Made by a program: the position numbers and the translations under genes
Part shown: piece after piece, positions 27,442 through 35,955 of the stretch
How positions within the stretch are numbered: the first letter of the stretch is position 1
Layout: each line of letters opens with the position of its first letter
The notes under the pieces: model-generated
Seen by the model: only the letters and a program-made list of their open reading frames with translations
The model's database searches: none
What the model was told of the DNA's origin: nothing
NCBI GenBank assembly: GCA_022340865.1
Contig: JAJDNC010000143.1
Location: 1-64,000, forward strand
Direction: 5' to 3'
Length of the DNA: 64,000 bases
DNA from: Gemmatimonadota bacterium
GTDB lineage: Bacteria; Gemmatimonadota; Gemmatimonadetes; Longimicrobiales; Gaopeijiaceae

Positions 27442-28638
27442 ATGCGCGAAGCCTGGATCATCGACGGCGTGCGCACCCCCATCGGCCGCCTCGGCGGCGC
27501 GCTGGCGCCGGTGCGGCCCGACGACCTGGCTGCCCTGACCATCGAGGCTCTCCTCGCCCGCACGGGTGTGGAGGGTGCCACCGTCGACGACGTGATCTTC
27601 GGATGCATCAACCAGGCCGGCGAGGACAACCGGAACCTGGCGCGCATGGCGTTGCTGCGCGCCGGCCTTCCCGTGGAGGTGCCCGGCCAGACCATCAACC
27701 GCCTGTGTGGCTCGGGGATGCAGAGCGTGCTCTCGGCATACCACGCCATCGTCGCGAACGAAGGCGACGTCTTCGTCGCCGGCGGGGTGGAGAGCATGAG
27801 CCGGGCGCCCTACGTCATGCTCAAGGCAGAGAAGGGCTACGCGTACGGCAACCCCCAGGTGGCGGACACCGTCATCGGGTGGCGCTTCCCCAATCCCGTC
27901 TTTCCGCCGGAGTGGATCATCGGCCTGGGGGAGACCGCCGAGGTGGTGGCGGAGGATTTCGGCGTCACCCGCGAGGCCCAGGACGCCTTCGCCCTCCGCA
28001 GCCAACAGCGCTGTGCCGCGGCCATGGAGGCGCACCGCTTCGACGACGAGATCGTCCCGGTGAGCATCCCGCAGCGTAAGGGCGATCCCGTGGTGGTGGA
28101 CACCGACGAGCACCCCCGCCCCGACACCTCCGCCGAGGCGCTGGCACGCCTCCGTCCAGCGTTCAAGAAGGGCGGCACCGTCACCGCGGGGAACTCGTCG
28201 GGGATCAACGACGGCGCCGCGGCGCTTCTCGTGGTGAGCGCCGAGCGGGGCAAGGAGCTGGGCCTCGAGCCCATGGTCCGCATCGTGGCCGGCGCCGTGG
28301 CCGGCGTGGAGCCCCACCGCATGGGCATGGGCCCGGTGCCCGCCACCCGCAAGGTCATGGGACGGGCGGGGTGGAAGGTGGCGGATCTGGACCTCGTGGA
28401 GCTCAACGAGGCCTTCGCCGCCCAGTCCGTCCCCTGCGTGGAGCAGCTCGAGCTGGATCCGGAGAAGGTGAACGTCAACGGCGGTGCCATCGCCCTGGGG
28501 CACCCGGTTGGATGCTCCGGAGCGCGCATCGTGGTGACCCTCCTGCACGAGATGAAGAAACGGAAGGCCCGGCGGGGGCTGGCAACCATGTGTATCGGCG
28601 TCGGACAGGGCATCTCCGCGCTGGTGGAGGCCGTATGA
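27442..28638 (+). CDS. Acetyl-CoA C-acyltransferase (thiolase)
   Basis: ATG at 27442 with GAGGA upstream gives 398 residues. The nucleophilic Cys89 lies in [11 protein letters not shown] and the second catalytic pair in [33 protein letters not shown] and [12 protein letters not shown] are thiolase signatures. It splits 3-ketoacyl-CoA to acetyl-CoA in degradative beta-oxidation, or condenses two acetyl-CoA in the reverse sense. Its stop overlaps the next start in an ATGA, so it is translated together with the 3-hydroxyacyl-CoA dehydrogenase. The adjacent hydratase completes the set. Confidence 0.93.
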   Translation: MREAWIIDGVRTPIGRLGGALAPVRPDDLAALTIEALLARTGVEGATVDDVIFGCINQAGEDNRNLARMALLRAGLPVEVPGQTINRLCGSGMQSVLSAYHAIVANEGDVFVAGGVESMSRAPYVMLKAEKGYAYGNPQVADTVIGWRFPNPVFPPEWIIGLGETAEVVAEDFGVTREAQDAFALRSQQRCAAAMEAHRFDDEIVPVSIPQRKGDPVVVDTDEHPRPDTSAEALARLRPAFKKGGTVTAGNSSGINDGAAALLVVSAERGKELGLEPMVRIVAGAVAGVEPHRMGMGPVPATRKVMGRAGWKVADLDLVELNEAFAAQSVPCVEQLELDPEKVNVNGGAIALGHPVGCSGARIVVTLLHEMKKRKARRGLATMCIGVGQGISALVEAV

Positions 28639-29525
28639 GCGAGACGAAGGGTACCCCGGGAGCCCCGGAGATCCGGAGGGTCGCGGTGCTGGGCGCCGGG
28701 ACCATGGGCAACGGCATCGCCCAGGTGTGCGCGGGCGTCGGGTGCGAGGTGGCGCTGTACGATGTCGACGAGGGCGCGGTGGAGCGGGGCCTGGCGCGCA
28801 TCCGCGCGAACCTGGACAAGGGGATCGAGCTGGGGAAGGCGACGCCCGCGGACCGTGACGCCGTGCTCGCGCGCGTGTCGGCTGTGACGTCCATCTCCGA
28901 CGCCGCGGAAGGCGCCGACCTGGTGGTGGAGGCGGCACCGGAATCCCTGGAGCTCAAGGCGAAGGTCTTCTCCGAGGCCGACGGCGCCGCGCCCGAGCGG
29001 GCCATCCTGGCGACCAACACGTCGTCGCTCTCCATCGCGAAGATCGCGCGCTCGGTCTCGAACCCGGCGCGCTTCATCGGCCTGCACTTCTTCAACCCCG
29101 TCCACATCATGAAGCTGGTGGAAGTGGTGTGGGGACCCGACACCTCGGACGCCACGCGCCTCGCCGCCGTGGCCTTCGTGCGCCGGCTGGGCAAGGAGCC
29201 CGTGGTGGTGAAGGACTCGCCGGGCTTCGCCTCGTCGCGCCTGGGGATCGTCCTGGGCATGGAGGCCATCCGCATGGTGGAGGAAGGGGTGGCGGCCGCC
29301 GAGGACATCGACCGCGCCATGGAGCTGGGCTACCGCCACCCCATGGGGCCGCTCAAGCTCACCGATCTGGTGGGGCTCGACGTGCGCCTGGGCATCGCCG
29401 AGTATCTGCACGGCGCCCTCCACTCCGAGGCGTTTCGCCCGCCCGAGCTGCTCAAGCGCATGGTGGCCGAAGGGAAGCTGGGCAAGAAGAGCGGTCGGGG
29501 CTTCTACGACTGGAGCGAGGGCTGA
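28635..29525 (+). CDS. 3-hydroxyacyl-CoA (3-hydroxybutyryl-CoA) dehydrogenase
   Basis: This 296-residue single-function dehydrogenase uses NAD to oxidise (S)-3-hydroxyacyl-CoA. The Rossmann motif [19 protein letters not shown] is at the N-terminus and [14 protein letters not shown] and [17 protein letters not shown] hold conserved catalytic residues, including His in the HFFNP block. The C-terminal helical domain ends [10 protein letters not shown] as in PaaH/Hbd proteins. The ATG overlaps the thiolase stop by 4 bases, and the next hydratase begins 2 bases after its stop, giving a tight three-gene oxidation operon. Confidence 0.92.
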   Translation: MSETKGTPGAPEIRRVAVLGAGTMGNGIAQVCAGVGCEVALYDVDEGAVERGLARIRANLDKGIELGKATPADRDAVLARVSAVTSISDAAEGADLVVEAAPESLELKAKVFSEADGAAPERAILATNTSSLSIAKIARSVSNPARFIGLHFFNPVHIMKLVEVVWGPDTSDATRLAAVAFVRRLGKEPVVVKDSPGFASSRLGIVLGMEAIRMVEEGVAAAEDIDRAMELGYRHPMGPLKLTDLVGLDVRLGIAEYLHGALHSEAFRPPELLKRMVAEGKLGKKSGRGFYDWSEG

Positions 29526-29527
29526 CC

Positions 29528-30310
29528 ATGGCCGAGGATGCCCTGCTCGTCGAGAAGCGCGAGGACGGCGTCGCCGTGCTGACGCTCAACCGCCCCGACA
29601 AGCTCAATGCGCTCAACGCCGACGTGCGCCGCCAGCTCATGGACGCGTTCGACGCACTGGCGGGGGACGACACCGTGAAGGTGGTGGTGATCCACGGTGC
29701 CGGTGACAAGGCCTTCGTCGCCGGCGCCGACGTCAACGAGTTCGCCGAGCGCACCGCCATGGAGCAGCGCACGGTCTACATGCGCAGGCGCATCTACGAG
29801 ACGGTGGCGGATTTCCCCAAGCCCGTCATCGCCGCGGTGCACGGCTTCTGCATCGGCGGCGGCTCCGAGCTGGCCCTGGCCTGCGACATCCGCGTGGCCG
29901 ACCGCACCGCGCGCTTCAGCCAGGCGGAGGTGCGCATCGGCCTCATTCCGGGTGGAGGCGGCACGCAGCGTCTGGCCCGCCTGGTGGGACGCGGACAGGC
30001 CATGCTCATCGCCTGCACCGGCGACTTCGTGGACGCCGAGGAGGCTCACCGCATCGGCCTGGTGGAGGTGCTGGTGGACGAGGGCCGGCACCTGGAGACC
30101 GCCCTGGAGCTCGCCGGCCGGATGGCACGTTGGAGTCCGGTGACGCTCCGCCTGGCCAAGCAGGCAGTGAGCGCCGCCTTCGAGATGCCGCTGGCCGCCG
30201 GCCTCGAGTACGAGAAGGAGCTCTTCCTCGCCGCCTTCGGCAGCGAGGACGGGAGGGAGGGCGTGCGCGCATTCGTGGAGAAGCGCAAGCCGGACTTCAA
30301 GGGGCGGTAG
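29528..30310 (+). CDS. Enoyl-CoA hydratase
   Basis: A 260-residue crotonase family member, probably hydrating short or medium 2-enoyl-CoA. AGADVNEFAERT and both catalytic glutamates are visible in GFCIGGGSELALACDIRVA and FSQAEVRIGLIPGGGGTQRL, and the end KRKPDFKGR is typical. It starts 2 bases after the dehydrogenase stop. Together the ketothiolase, dehydrogenase and this hydratase form one degradative beta-oxidation cassette. Sequence here is distinct from the hydratases at 25020 and 39082. Confidence 0.9.
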   Translation: MAEDALLVEKREDGVAVLTLNRPDKLNALNADVRRQLMDAFDALAGDDTVKVVVIHGAGDKAFVAGADVNEFAERTAMEQRTVYMRRRIYETVADFPKPVIAAVHGFCIGGGSELALACDIRVADRTARFSQAEVRIGLIPGGGGTQRLARLVGRGQAMLIACTGDFVDAEEAHRIGLVEVLVDEGRHLETALELAGRMARWSPVTLRLAKQAVSAAFEMPLAAGLEYEKELFLAAFGSEDGREGVRAFVEKRKPDFKGR

Positions 30311-30464
30311 GCGCGGCGTCTCGCGGTCGTCCGTCTCTTCCCGGACACCGACGTCGCAGGCCCCCTCCGGCAAGCGCAGCGCGGGGCCGGACGGTGCCCA
30401 CCATGCGGCACGCCGCCGAGGACGCTATCATGGCGCGTCCACCCATCAGGAGAGAGCCGAGCCG

Positions 30465-30698
30465 ATGAGACTGCGCACAGCCCGCGCCCTGGCCGGGGCG
30501 TACCTGATCCTCTTCCTCATCGGCACGACGTGGCCCGGAGTGCTCGTCGCGTCGCGGATCCACCCGTTCGTGCTGGGCCTTCCCTTCTCCTTCTTCTGGT
30601 ACGCCGCGTGGATCGCGTTCTCGCTGCCGGTGCTGTACCTGCTGGACCGCGTGGAGCGCCGCTACCGGGATCAGCGTGACGGAGGCCAGGACCGATGA
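30465..30698 (+). CDS. DUF3311 small membrane protein, partner of SSS transporter
   Basis: This 77-residue protein has two hydrophobic helices, ALAGAYLILFLIGTTWPGV and the PFSFFWYAAWIAFSLPVLYLL span, joined by IHPFVLGLP, the pattern of DUF3311. Such proteins are encoded directly upstream of sodium:solute symporters and are thought to assist them. AGGAGAGAG lies about 8 bases before the ATG at 30465. Its stop overlaps the transporter start in an ATGA. Confidence 0.85.
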   Translation: MRLRTARALAGAYLILFLIGTTWPGVLVASRIHPFVLGLPFSFFWYAAWIAFSLPVLYLLDRVERRYRDQRDGGQDR

Positions 30699-32173
30699 CG
30701 CGCTGGGTGATGGTCACCATCATCATCGGCATCTACCTGGTGGCGAACCTCGTCATCGGTCTCATGGCCGGGCGGCGCTCCTCGAAGAGCGTGACGGGCT
30801 TCGTGGCGGCCGACAGGAATTTCGGCCTCCTCATCATGTATTTCGTCACCGGCGCCACGATCTTCAGCTCCTTCGCCTTCCTCGGGGCACCGGGGTGGGC
30901 ATACTCCCGCGGGGCAGCGGCGTTCTACATCCTGGCGTACGGCGTGCTGGGCATGGTGCCTCTCTACTGGATGGGGCCACGCATCGCGGCGCTGGGCCGG
31001 CGCCTGGGCCACGTCACGCAGGCACAGCTCATCTCCGGACGCTTCCCTTCCAGGACGTTGTCGGCCCTCATCGCCGCCGTGAGCGTGGCCGCGTTCATCC
31101 CCTACATCACGCTTCAGATCGAGGGGGCCGGGATCGTCATCAACTCGGTGACGGACGGGCACATTCCGCTCTGGCTGGGCGGACTCCTCGCCTACGGCAT
31201 CGTGGTGGTCTACGTGTTGGTCTCCGGCGTCTCGGCCGTGGGATGGACCAACACCTTCCAGGGCGTCTTCATGGTGGTGATCGCCTGGGCCCTGGGCATC
31301 TACCTGCCCTTCCACCTTTACGGCGGTATCGGGCCCATGTTCGAGCGGATCGCCCAGGCGCGGCCGGAGCTGCTTGTCCCGCCGGGGCTGACGTCCACCG
31401 GCACCCACTGGGGCTGGGGGGCATTCTCGAGCTACATCCTGATCAGCGTCGTCGGCTTCCTCATGTGGCCCCACCTGTTCATGAAGGCTTACACCGCCAA
31501 GGACGACGACACGCTCAGGCGCACGGTCATTCTCTTCCCCACCTTCCAGTTCTTCCTCATCCCGATCCTCCTTATCGGCTTCAGCGGGGTGCTCTTCCCT
31601 CAGGCGCCGGCGGATCCCGACTCGATTCTGCCCTTCCTGATCCTGCGGACGCAGCTCCCGAGCCTGGTGGTGGGGCTCTTCTGTGCCGGGGCCCTGGCCG
31701 CGTCCATGTCCACCGGCGACGCCCTGCTGCACGCATCGGCGTCCATCCTCGTGGAGGACGGCATCGCCCCGTTCACCAGGATGAGCGACCGCGCGCGGCG
31801 TCGCCTCATGCGCTGGCTGGTCCTCGTCACCGGTGCGGTGGCCTACTGGCTCGCGCAGACCAACACCTCGTCGCTGGTGCAACTCCTGGCCAGCGCGTAT
31901 GGCATCATCGCCCAGCTCGCGCCCGCGGTCTTCGCCGCGCTGTACTGGCGGCGCGCCACCACTGCCGGCGTGCTCTCCGGCCTCGTCGCCGGCATGCTGA
32001 CCACGGAGCTCTTCCGCCTCTACCCGGCCTTCGCGCCCTTCGGCATCCACGAGGGCATCCTCGGCCTGCTCGTGCAGATACCCGTACTGGTGGCGGTCAG
32101 CCTGCTCACGCGCCCGCAGCGCCAGGAGCATCTGGACGCATTCTTCCCGGCGGGCAGCGCGCAGACCCGGTGA
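30695..32173 (+). CDS. Sodium:solute symporter (SSS family)
   Basis: This 492-residue protein has about 13 hydrophobic helices and the SSS pattern: N-terminal VAADRNFGLLIMYFVTGAT, FLGAPGWAYSRGAAAFYILA, and GHVTQAQLISGRF, which is a typical SSS loop. It imports a small organic solute with sodium. The substrate cannot be read from sequence. The adjoining beta-oxidation genes suggest a carboxylate such as acetate or a short acid, but that is inference. Translation is coupled to the DUF3311 gene. Confidence 0.9.
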   Translation: MTRWVMVTIIIGIYLVANLVIGLMAGRRSSKSVTGFVAADRNFGLLIMYFVTGATIFSSFAFLGAPGWAYSRGAAAFYILAYGVLGMVPLYWMGPRIAALGRRLGHVTQAQLISGRFPSRTLSALIAAVSVAAFIPYITLQIEGAGIVINSVTDGHIPLWLGGLLAYGIVVVYVLVSGVSAVGWTNTFQGVFMVVIAWALGIYLPFHLYGGIGPMFERIAQARPELLVPPGLTSTGTHWGWGAFSSYILISVVGFLMWPHLFMKAYTAKDDDTLRRTVILFPTFQFFLIPILLIGFSGVLFPQAPADPDSILPFLILRTQLPSLVVGLFCAGALAASMSTGDALLHASASILVEDGIAPFTRMSDRARRRLMRWLVLVTGAVAYWLAQTNTSSLVQLLASAYGIIAQLAPAVFAALYWRRATTAGVLSGLVAGMLTTELFRLYPAFAPFGIHEGILGLLVQIPVLVAVSLLTRPQRQEHLDAFFPAGSAQTR

Positions 32174-32207
32174 AGCCGGCACTCGGAGCGGGCAAGCTGC
32201 CCGCGAG

Positions 32208-33224
32208 TCAATCCGCCTTGTGGAGTCCCGTGCGGCCCAGGGCCCTCACCACCTTGGCCGCGTCCCCCACGGGAACGCGGATAGGATACGTCTCGTTCGG
32301 GGGTGTCATCCCCTGAATGAGATACGGGTTGAGGCCGCTCATGACCTTCGTCTCGACTCCCAGGATATGCGCGACCTTCCGTAGCGTGGTCCCACCGGGT
32401 ACGAAGACACGGTCGTAGCGGTAGGGGCGCATGTCGCCGTTGTCGAAGCCGGCGGAGTCGGCGTCCTGCGCCAACAGGCCGGCCGCGATGAGCCGAGGCA
32501 CGTACTGCCGGGTCTCCAGGGGGAGGTACTTCACGACCTCCCAGTAGCGATCCTCACCATGAGTCGTGGTGTCGGGATGCAGGGCGAGGACCCGATCGAC
32601 CCGTGCCGGCCCCGCGTCGTATGCCGCGGCCGCCAGATACCACGAGTCGTACCGGTTGTGGAGCCAGCTCAAGTAGTCGAGGGCGGCGGCCGTCGCGCGC
32701 ACGGGATCCTTGCGCTCGTCCACCCACCGATCCACCCGCAGGCCGTACTGCTCCGCCGTGGGCGCCATGAACTGCCAGATCCCCACCGCGGACGCCGACG
32801 ATCTGGCGCGGGGCTTCAGGCCCGACTCGATCATGGCAAGGTAGAGCAGCTCCTCCGGCATGCCCCGCTGACGGAGCTGCTGGCGGATCAGACCTTCATA
32901 CGCCCCACGGCGGCGAAGCATGGCCTCGAACTCGGTGCGCTGGTCGGTCCGCAAGCGCTTCATCCACGCGCGCACGCGATCGTTCACGTGCAGGGGAAGG
33001 ACGTCGGCTCCATCCGTGGTGGCGTCGTCCACGTTCGCGTCGGTCCGGTCGGGCGAGGGAGCGGGGGGGGCGACGTGCACGAAGAGGAAGGGAACCAAGA
33101 GGAGAGGTAGCGTGCGCCAACTGGACCGGACCCAGGTGCGCGTCTCCAGACTGGCCGCGAATGCCTTCGCGGCCTTTCTGGTACTCGGGGGGTGTGTGCG
33201 CCCGGCGCCTCGGACGTCGTACAT
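32208..33224 (-). CDS. Lytic transglycosylase (MltD-like) with C-terminal LysM-like segment
   Basis: This 338-residue protein cleaves peptidoglycan glycan strands. A hydrophobic segment at residues about 38-52 (TLPLLLVPFLFVHVA) is a signal or anchor, preceded by a long basic N-terminus. The SLT catalytic domain is at about 110-240: EELLYLAMIESGLKPRA contains the catalytic Glu133, followed by SAVGIWQFMAPTAEQYGL, LSWLHNRYDSWYLAAAAYD and the conserved Y-L-P-L-E-T-R block. Residues about 275-330 (VPGGTTLRKVAHILGVETK) look like a divergent LysM. It is convergent with the transporter, 34 bases away. Confidence 0.85.
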   Translation of the reverse strand: MYDVRGAGRTHPPSTRKAAKAFAASLETRTWVRSSWRTLPLLLVPFLFVHVAPPAPSPDRTDANVDDATTDGADVLPLHVNDRVRAWMKRLRTDQRTEFEAMLRRRGAYEGLIRQQLRQRGMPEELLYLAMIESGLKPRARSSASAVGIWQFMAPTAEQYGLRVDRWVDERKDPVRATAAALDYLSWLHNRYDSWYLAAAAYDAGPARVDRVLALHPDTTTHGEDRYWEVVKYLPLETRQYVPRLIAAGLLAQDADSAGFDNGDMRPYRYDRVFVPGGTTLRKVAHILGVETKVMSGLNPYLIQGMTPPNETYPIRVPVGDAAKVVRALGRTGLHKAD

Positions 33225-33288
33225 GGGGGGCCTCCTTGGCTGCCGTCCTTCTCCGTACGGATAAACCCCTCCCGAGGTTCCCGGAGAT

Positions 33289-33350
33289 AATAAAAACGAA
33301 GAAGGAAGGTGAGGAGGTCGGGCTCTACGGCTTGGGGGAGCCGGACCTCC
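33289..33350 (-). terminator. Terminator after rpmA
   Basis: On the reverse strand GGAGGTC and GGCTC pair with GAGCC and GACCTCC (33313-33350, one mismatch) around a 12-base loop. A T-rich run, CCTTCCTTCTTCGTTTTTATT, follows at about 33291-33311. It begins 18 bases after the rpmA stop and should end the rplU-rpmA transcript ahead of the transglycosylase gene. Confidence 0.7.
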
Positions 33351-33368
33351 GTAGAACGGATCGGGGGG

Positions 33369-33623
33369 TCACTCGGTCGGGTAAACCGAGACCACCGCCC
33401 TACGGTTGACACGTTCGAACTTAACCACCCCGTCCACCAACGCGAAGAGGGTGTCGTCACGCCCCCTGCCCACGTTGCGGCCAGGATGGAAGCGAGTACC
33501 GCGCTGGCGTACAACGATGGTGCCAGCGTTCACCGGCTCACCGCCGTAGCGCTTCACCCCCAGATACTGGGGGTTGCTGTCACGTCCGTTGCGGCTCGAA
33601 CCGACGCCCTTCTTATGTGCCAT
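33369..33623 (-). CDS. rpmA: 50S ribosomal protein L27
   Basis: This 84-residue protein begins [20 protein letters not shown], the processed-type L27 N-terminus that reaches the peptidyl-transferase centre. [20 protein letters not shown] and [20 protein letters not shown] are the conserved core. Length is normal. It follows rplU by 42 bases, the usual bacterial order, and is followed by a terminator. Confidence 0.98.
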   Translation of the reverse strand: MAHKKGVGSSRNGRDSNPQYLGVKRYGGEPVNAGTIVVRQRGTRFHPGRNVGRGRDDTLFALVDGVVKFERVNRRAVVSVYPTE

Positions 33624-33665
33624 CTGCCGATATCCGTCGAATGTCGGGGGGCGGCGGGGCGGCTC

Positions 33666-33983
33666 TCAGGCGAGTGCCACCTCGTCGACTCGGATCTCAG
33701 TGAACCCCTGCCGGTGTCCCTGCTTGCGGCGGTAACCCTTGCGCCGCTTGCGCTTGAACACCACCAGCTTCCTGGCACGGCCGTGACGGATCACTTCCGC
33801 CTTCACGCTCGCACCGTCCACCATCGGGGTTCCCACCACCACCTGCTCGGCGTCGTCGCCGGCCAGAAGCACCTGGTCGAACGTCACCACGTCCCCCGGC
33901 TCTGCCGGAAGACTGGGTATGCGAAGCCGGAAGCCGGGCTCGGCCCGGAACTGCTTCCCGCCGGTCTGAAACACCGCGTACAT
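33666..33983 (-). CDS. rplU: 50S ribosomal protein L21
   Basis: At 105 residues this is a standard L21. MYAVFQTGGKQFRAEPG opens the protein, and FKRKRRKGYRRKQGHRQGFT is the conserved basic C-terminal block. It binds 23S rRNA in the large subunit. ATG at 33983 lies about 23 bases below the predicted transcription start of a TATAAT promoter. The rplU-rpmA pair follows rng, a common arrangement. Confidence 0.98.
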   Translation of the reverse strand: MYAVFQTGGKQFRAEPGFRLRIPSLPAEPGDVVTFDQVLLAGDDAEQVVVGTPMVDGASVKAEVIRHGRARKLVVFKRKRRKGYRRKQGHRQGFTEIRVDEVALA

Positions 33984-34012
33984 ACTGGGTTCCCGATCTG
34001 GGTCGGAATACG

Positions 34013-34041
34013 ATTATAGAGCCTGTTAATTTCTGCGAACC
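34013..34041 (-). promoter_or_regulatory. rplU-rpmA promoter
   Basis: On the reverse strand a perfect TATAAT lies at 34013-34018. The candidate -35, GGTTCG at 34036-34041 with 17-base spacing, is poor. A GACCCC/GGGGTTC hairpin sits just upstream and may end the rng transcript. The leader before rplU is only about 20-25 bases. Confidence 0.5.
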
Positions 34042-34193
34042 CCGCTGAGGGGTCAAGACTGTCGTCGAACCGGGTGACGGGTCGCCGGCCCAGGTCCGTC
34101 GAACCGTGGGTGTGTCGAAACGACTCGCCGGCTCCGGAACCCGGCGCGGGCGGCGGTCTCCGGGCGGCGCTCCGGCCCCGCCACACCCGGCGC

Positions 34194-35750
34194 TCAGACC
34201 ACCGCGTACTTCTCGGTCACGTCGGTCTCCGCCGGTCCCGAGAGAAGTCGGAACTCGTCCTGACGCATGAGCGGATCGTCACGCATGTCCAGCTCCAGGC
34301 GCGTACCCTTGCGCAGGCGGCGCAGGAAGTCGGGCTCCTCCTCCACCACCCTGAGGGCCACCTCGGGGTGGACCCGGACGACGATCCGCTTCTCTTCCTT
34401 GCTCGTGGCGGCCCGCCGAAGGCTGCGCTCGATCCACCGTACGACGGTGGCCGGCGTGTACACGCGGCCGGCGCCGCCGCAGGAGGAGCACACGTCGGTG
34501 AGCGAGTGGAAGAGCGGAGGACGTACGCGCTGGCGCGTCATCTCCACCAGCCCCAGCGACGATACCTCGAACGCCTTCGTGCGCGCCCTGTCACGCCCCA
34601 GGTGCGTGCGCAGCTCGTGGATCACCTTGTCCCGATTCTCCTGGGACTCCATGTCGATGAAGTCCACGACGATGATGCCGCCCACATCCCTGAGCCGCAG
34701 CTGCTTCGCGATCTCCCGGGCCGCATCCATGTTCGTCTTGAGGATGGTCTGCTCGGGGTCCTTCTTGCCCTTACCGGTGAAGCGTCCGGTGTTCACGTCG
34801 ATGGACACCAGGGCCTCCGTGGGCTCGATGACCACGTGGCCTCCGGACTTGAGATCGACCTTGCGCTGGAAGATCTGCTGGATCTCCTCCTCGACGCCGG
34901 TGGCGTCGAACAGCGGCTTCCTTCCCTTGTACAGGTGGACCCGGTCCATAAGGTCGGGATCCACGTTCTTCACGTAGTTCACGACCTCGTTGTAGACCGC
35001 CTTGTTGTCGATGCGCAGGGCATCGAACTTGTCGCTGAACAGGTCCCGGATGATCCCGCTGATGAGCTTGGCCTCACGCTGGATCACCGCCGGCGGCTGC
35101 GAGGAATCCGCCCGCCGTTGGATCTTCTGCCACACGGCGTGCAGGCGCTTGAACTCCCCCTCGAGGGTCTTCTGGGTGACCTCCTCGCTCACCGTGCGCA
35201 CGATGATGCCGCCGCTGTCCGCGGGCAGCACCTCCCGGGCCATCTTGCGGAGCTTCGAGCGCTGGTCCCGTCCCTCGATCTTCCTGCTCACGCCCACGTG
35301 GGACGAGTAGGGCATGTAGACGAGGAACCTGCCCGGCAGCGAGATCTGTGCGGTCAGACGGGGGCCCTTGGTGCTGATGGGCTCCTTGGTGACCTGCACG
35401 AGGATCTTCTGACCCTTCTGCACGTGGTCCTGGATGGGCGGGTACTTCTTGTTGCGGCGGCGACGACCCCCGCTGTTCCCGTCCCCGTTGTTGTTGCCGT
35501 TGTCGTCGTCCAGATCCTCGTCGTCGACGTTGAGGTCCGACACGTGCAGGAAGCCGGCCTTCTCCGTGCCGATCTGCACGAAGGCCGCCTGGATGCCGGG
35601 GAGAACGGCCTCCACCCGGCCCAGGAAGATGTCACCGAGAATCCTGTCCTGGTCGGGGCGGTCCAGCATCACCTCGACCAGCTGTTCGTCTTCGACGAGC
35701 GCCACCCAGCTCTCCTGCGGGGTGGAGCTCACCAGAATCTCTCTTTTCAA
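34194..35750 (-). CDS. rng: Ribonuclease G/E family endoribonuclease
   Basis: This 518-residue protein is RNase G-like, an endoribonuclease in rRNA processing and mRNA decay. The S1 domain is near residues 35-130 (with an Asn/Asp/Gly-rich insertion at about 75-90), followed by the RNase H-like and DNase I-like catalytic core. VVDFIDMESQENRDKVIHEL holds the conserved catalytic Asp, and DVCSSCGGAGRV supplies the zinc-link Cys-x-x-Cys. The TTG start at 35750 (MKREILVS in the translated protein) is supported by family alignment and by GGAGAG about 8 bases upstream. It lacks the long C-terminal degradosome scaffold of RNase E. Confidence 0.9.
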   Translation of the reverse strand: MKREILVSSTPQESWVALVEDEQLVEVMLDRPDQDRILGDIFLGRVEAVLPGIQAAFVQIGTEKAGFLHVSDLNVDDEDLDDDNGNNNGDGNSGGRRRRNKKYPPIQDHVQKGQKILVQVTKEPISTKGPRLTAQISLPGRFLVYMPYSSHVGVSRKIEGRDQRSKLRKMAREVLPADSGGIIVRTVSEEVTQKTLEGEFKRLHAVWQKIQRRADSSQPPAVIQREAKLISGIIRDLFSDKFDALRIDNKAVYNEVVNYVKNVDPDLMDRVHLYKGRKPLFDATGVEEEIQQIFQRKVDLKSGGHVVIEPTEALVSIDVNTGRFTGKGKKDPEQTILKTNMDAAREIAKQLRLRDVGGIIVVDFIDMESQENRDKVIHELRTHLGRDRARTKAFEVSSLGLVEMTRQRVRPPLFHSLTDVCSSCGGAGRVYTPATVVRWIERSLRRAATSKEEKRIVVRVHPEVALRVVEEEPDFLRRLRKGTRLELDMRDDPLMRQDEFRLLSGPAETDVTEKYAVV

Positions 35751-35757
35751 ATCGTCG

Positions 35758-35777
35758 CTCTCCGGCGCTTACGCCGG
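35758..35777 (-). promoter_or_regulatory. Hairpin touching the rng ribosome-binding site
   Basis: On the reverse strand CCGGCG-TAAG-CGCCGG (35762-35777) is a perfect 6-base-pair stem with a tetraloop. Its last two bases are the first two of GGAGAG, the likely ribosome-binding site (35758-35763) for the TTG start. This could dampen translation or serve as an autoregulatory RNase target. Confidence 0.45.
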
Positions 35778-35955
35778 CTCCTCTGACCCATGCCGGGCCC
35801 CGCGCACCTCCCGGGTCCGCCGTCCCGATCGACCGTCGGTGATCGGCGGAGCGCGGCGATCGCGCGTGGCCTCGGCTCCTCGGGTGCGGCGGTGTCGCCG
35901 CCGGGAGATTCTGGGCTCCGCGGCGTCGGCACCCGGCCGCCAGGGGCCGGCCGTC

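Noticed and set aside
25807..28938. A 1043-codon left-strand open frame across aldehyde dehydrogenase and thiolase genes
   Set aside because: It is His/Arg/Gly-rich shadow coding with no domain, lying opposite two fully conserved enzymes.
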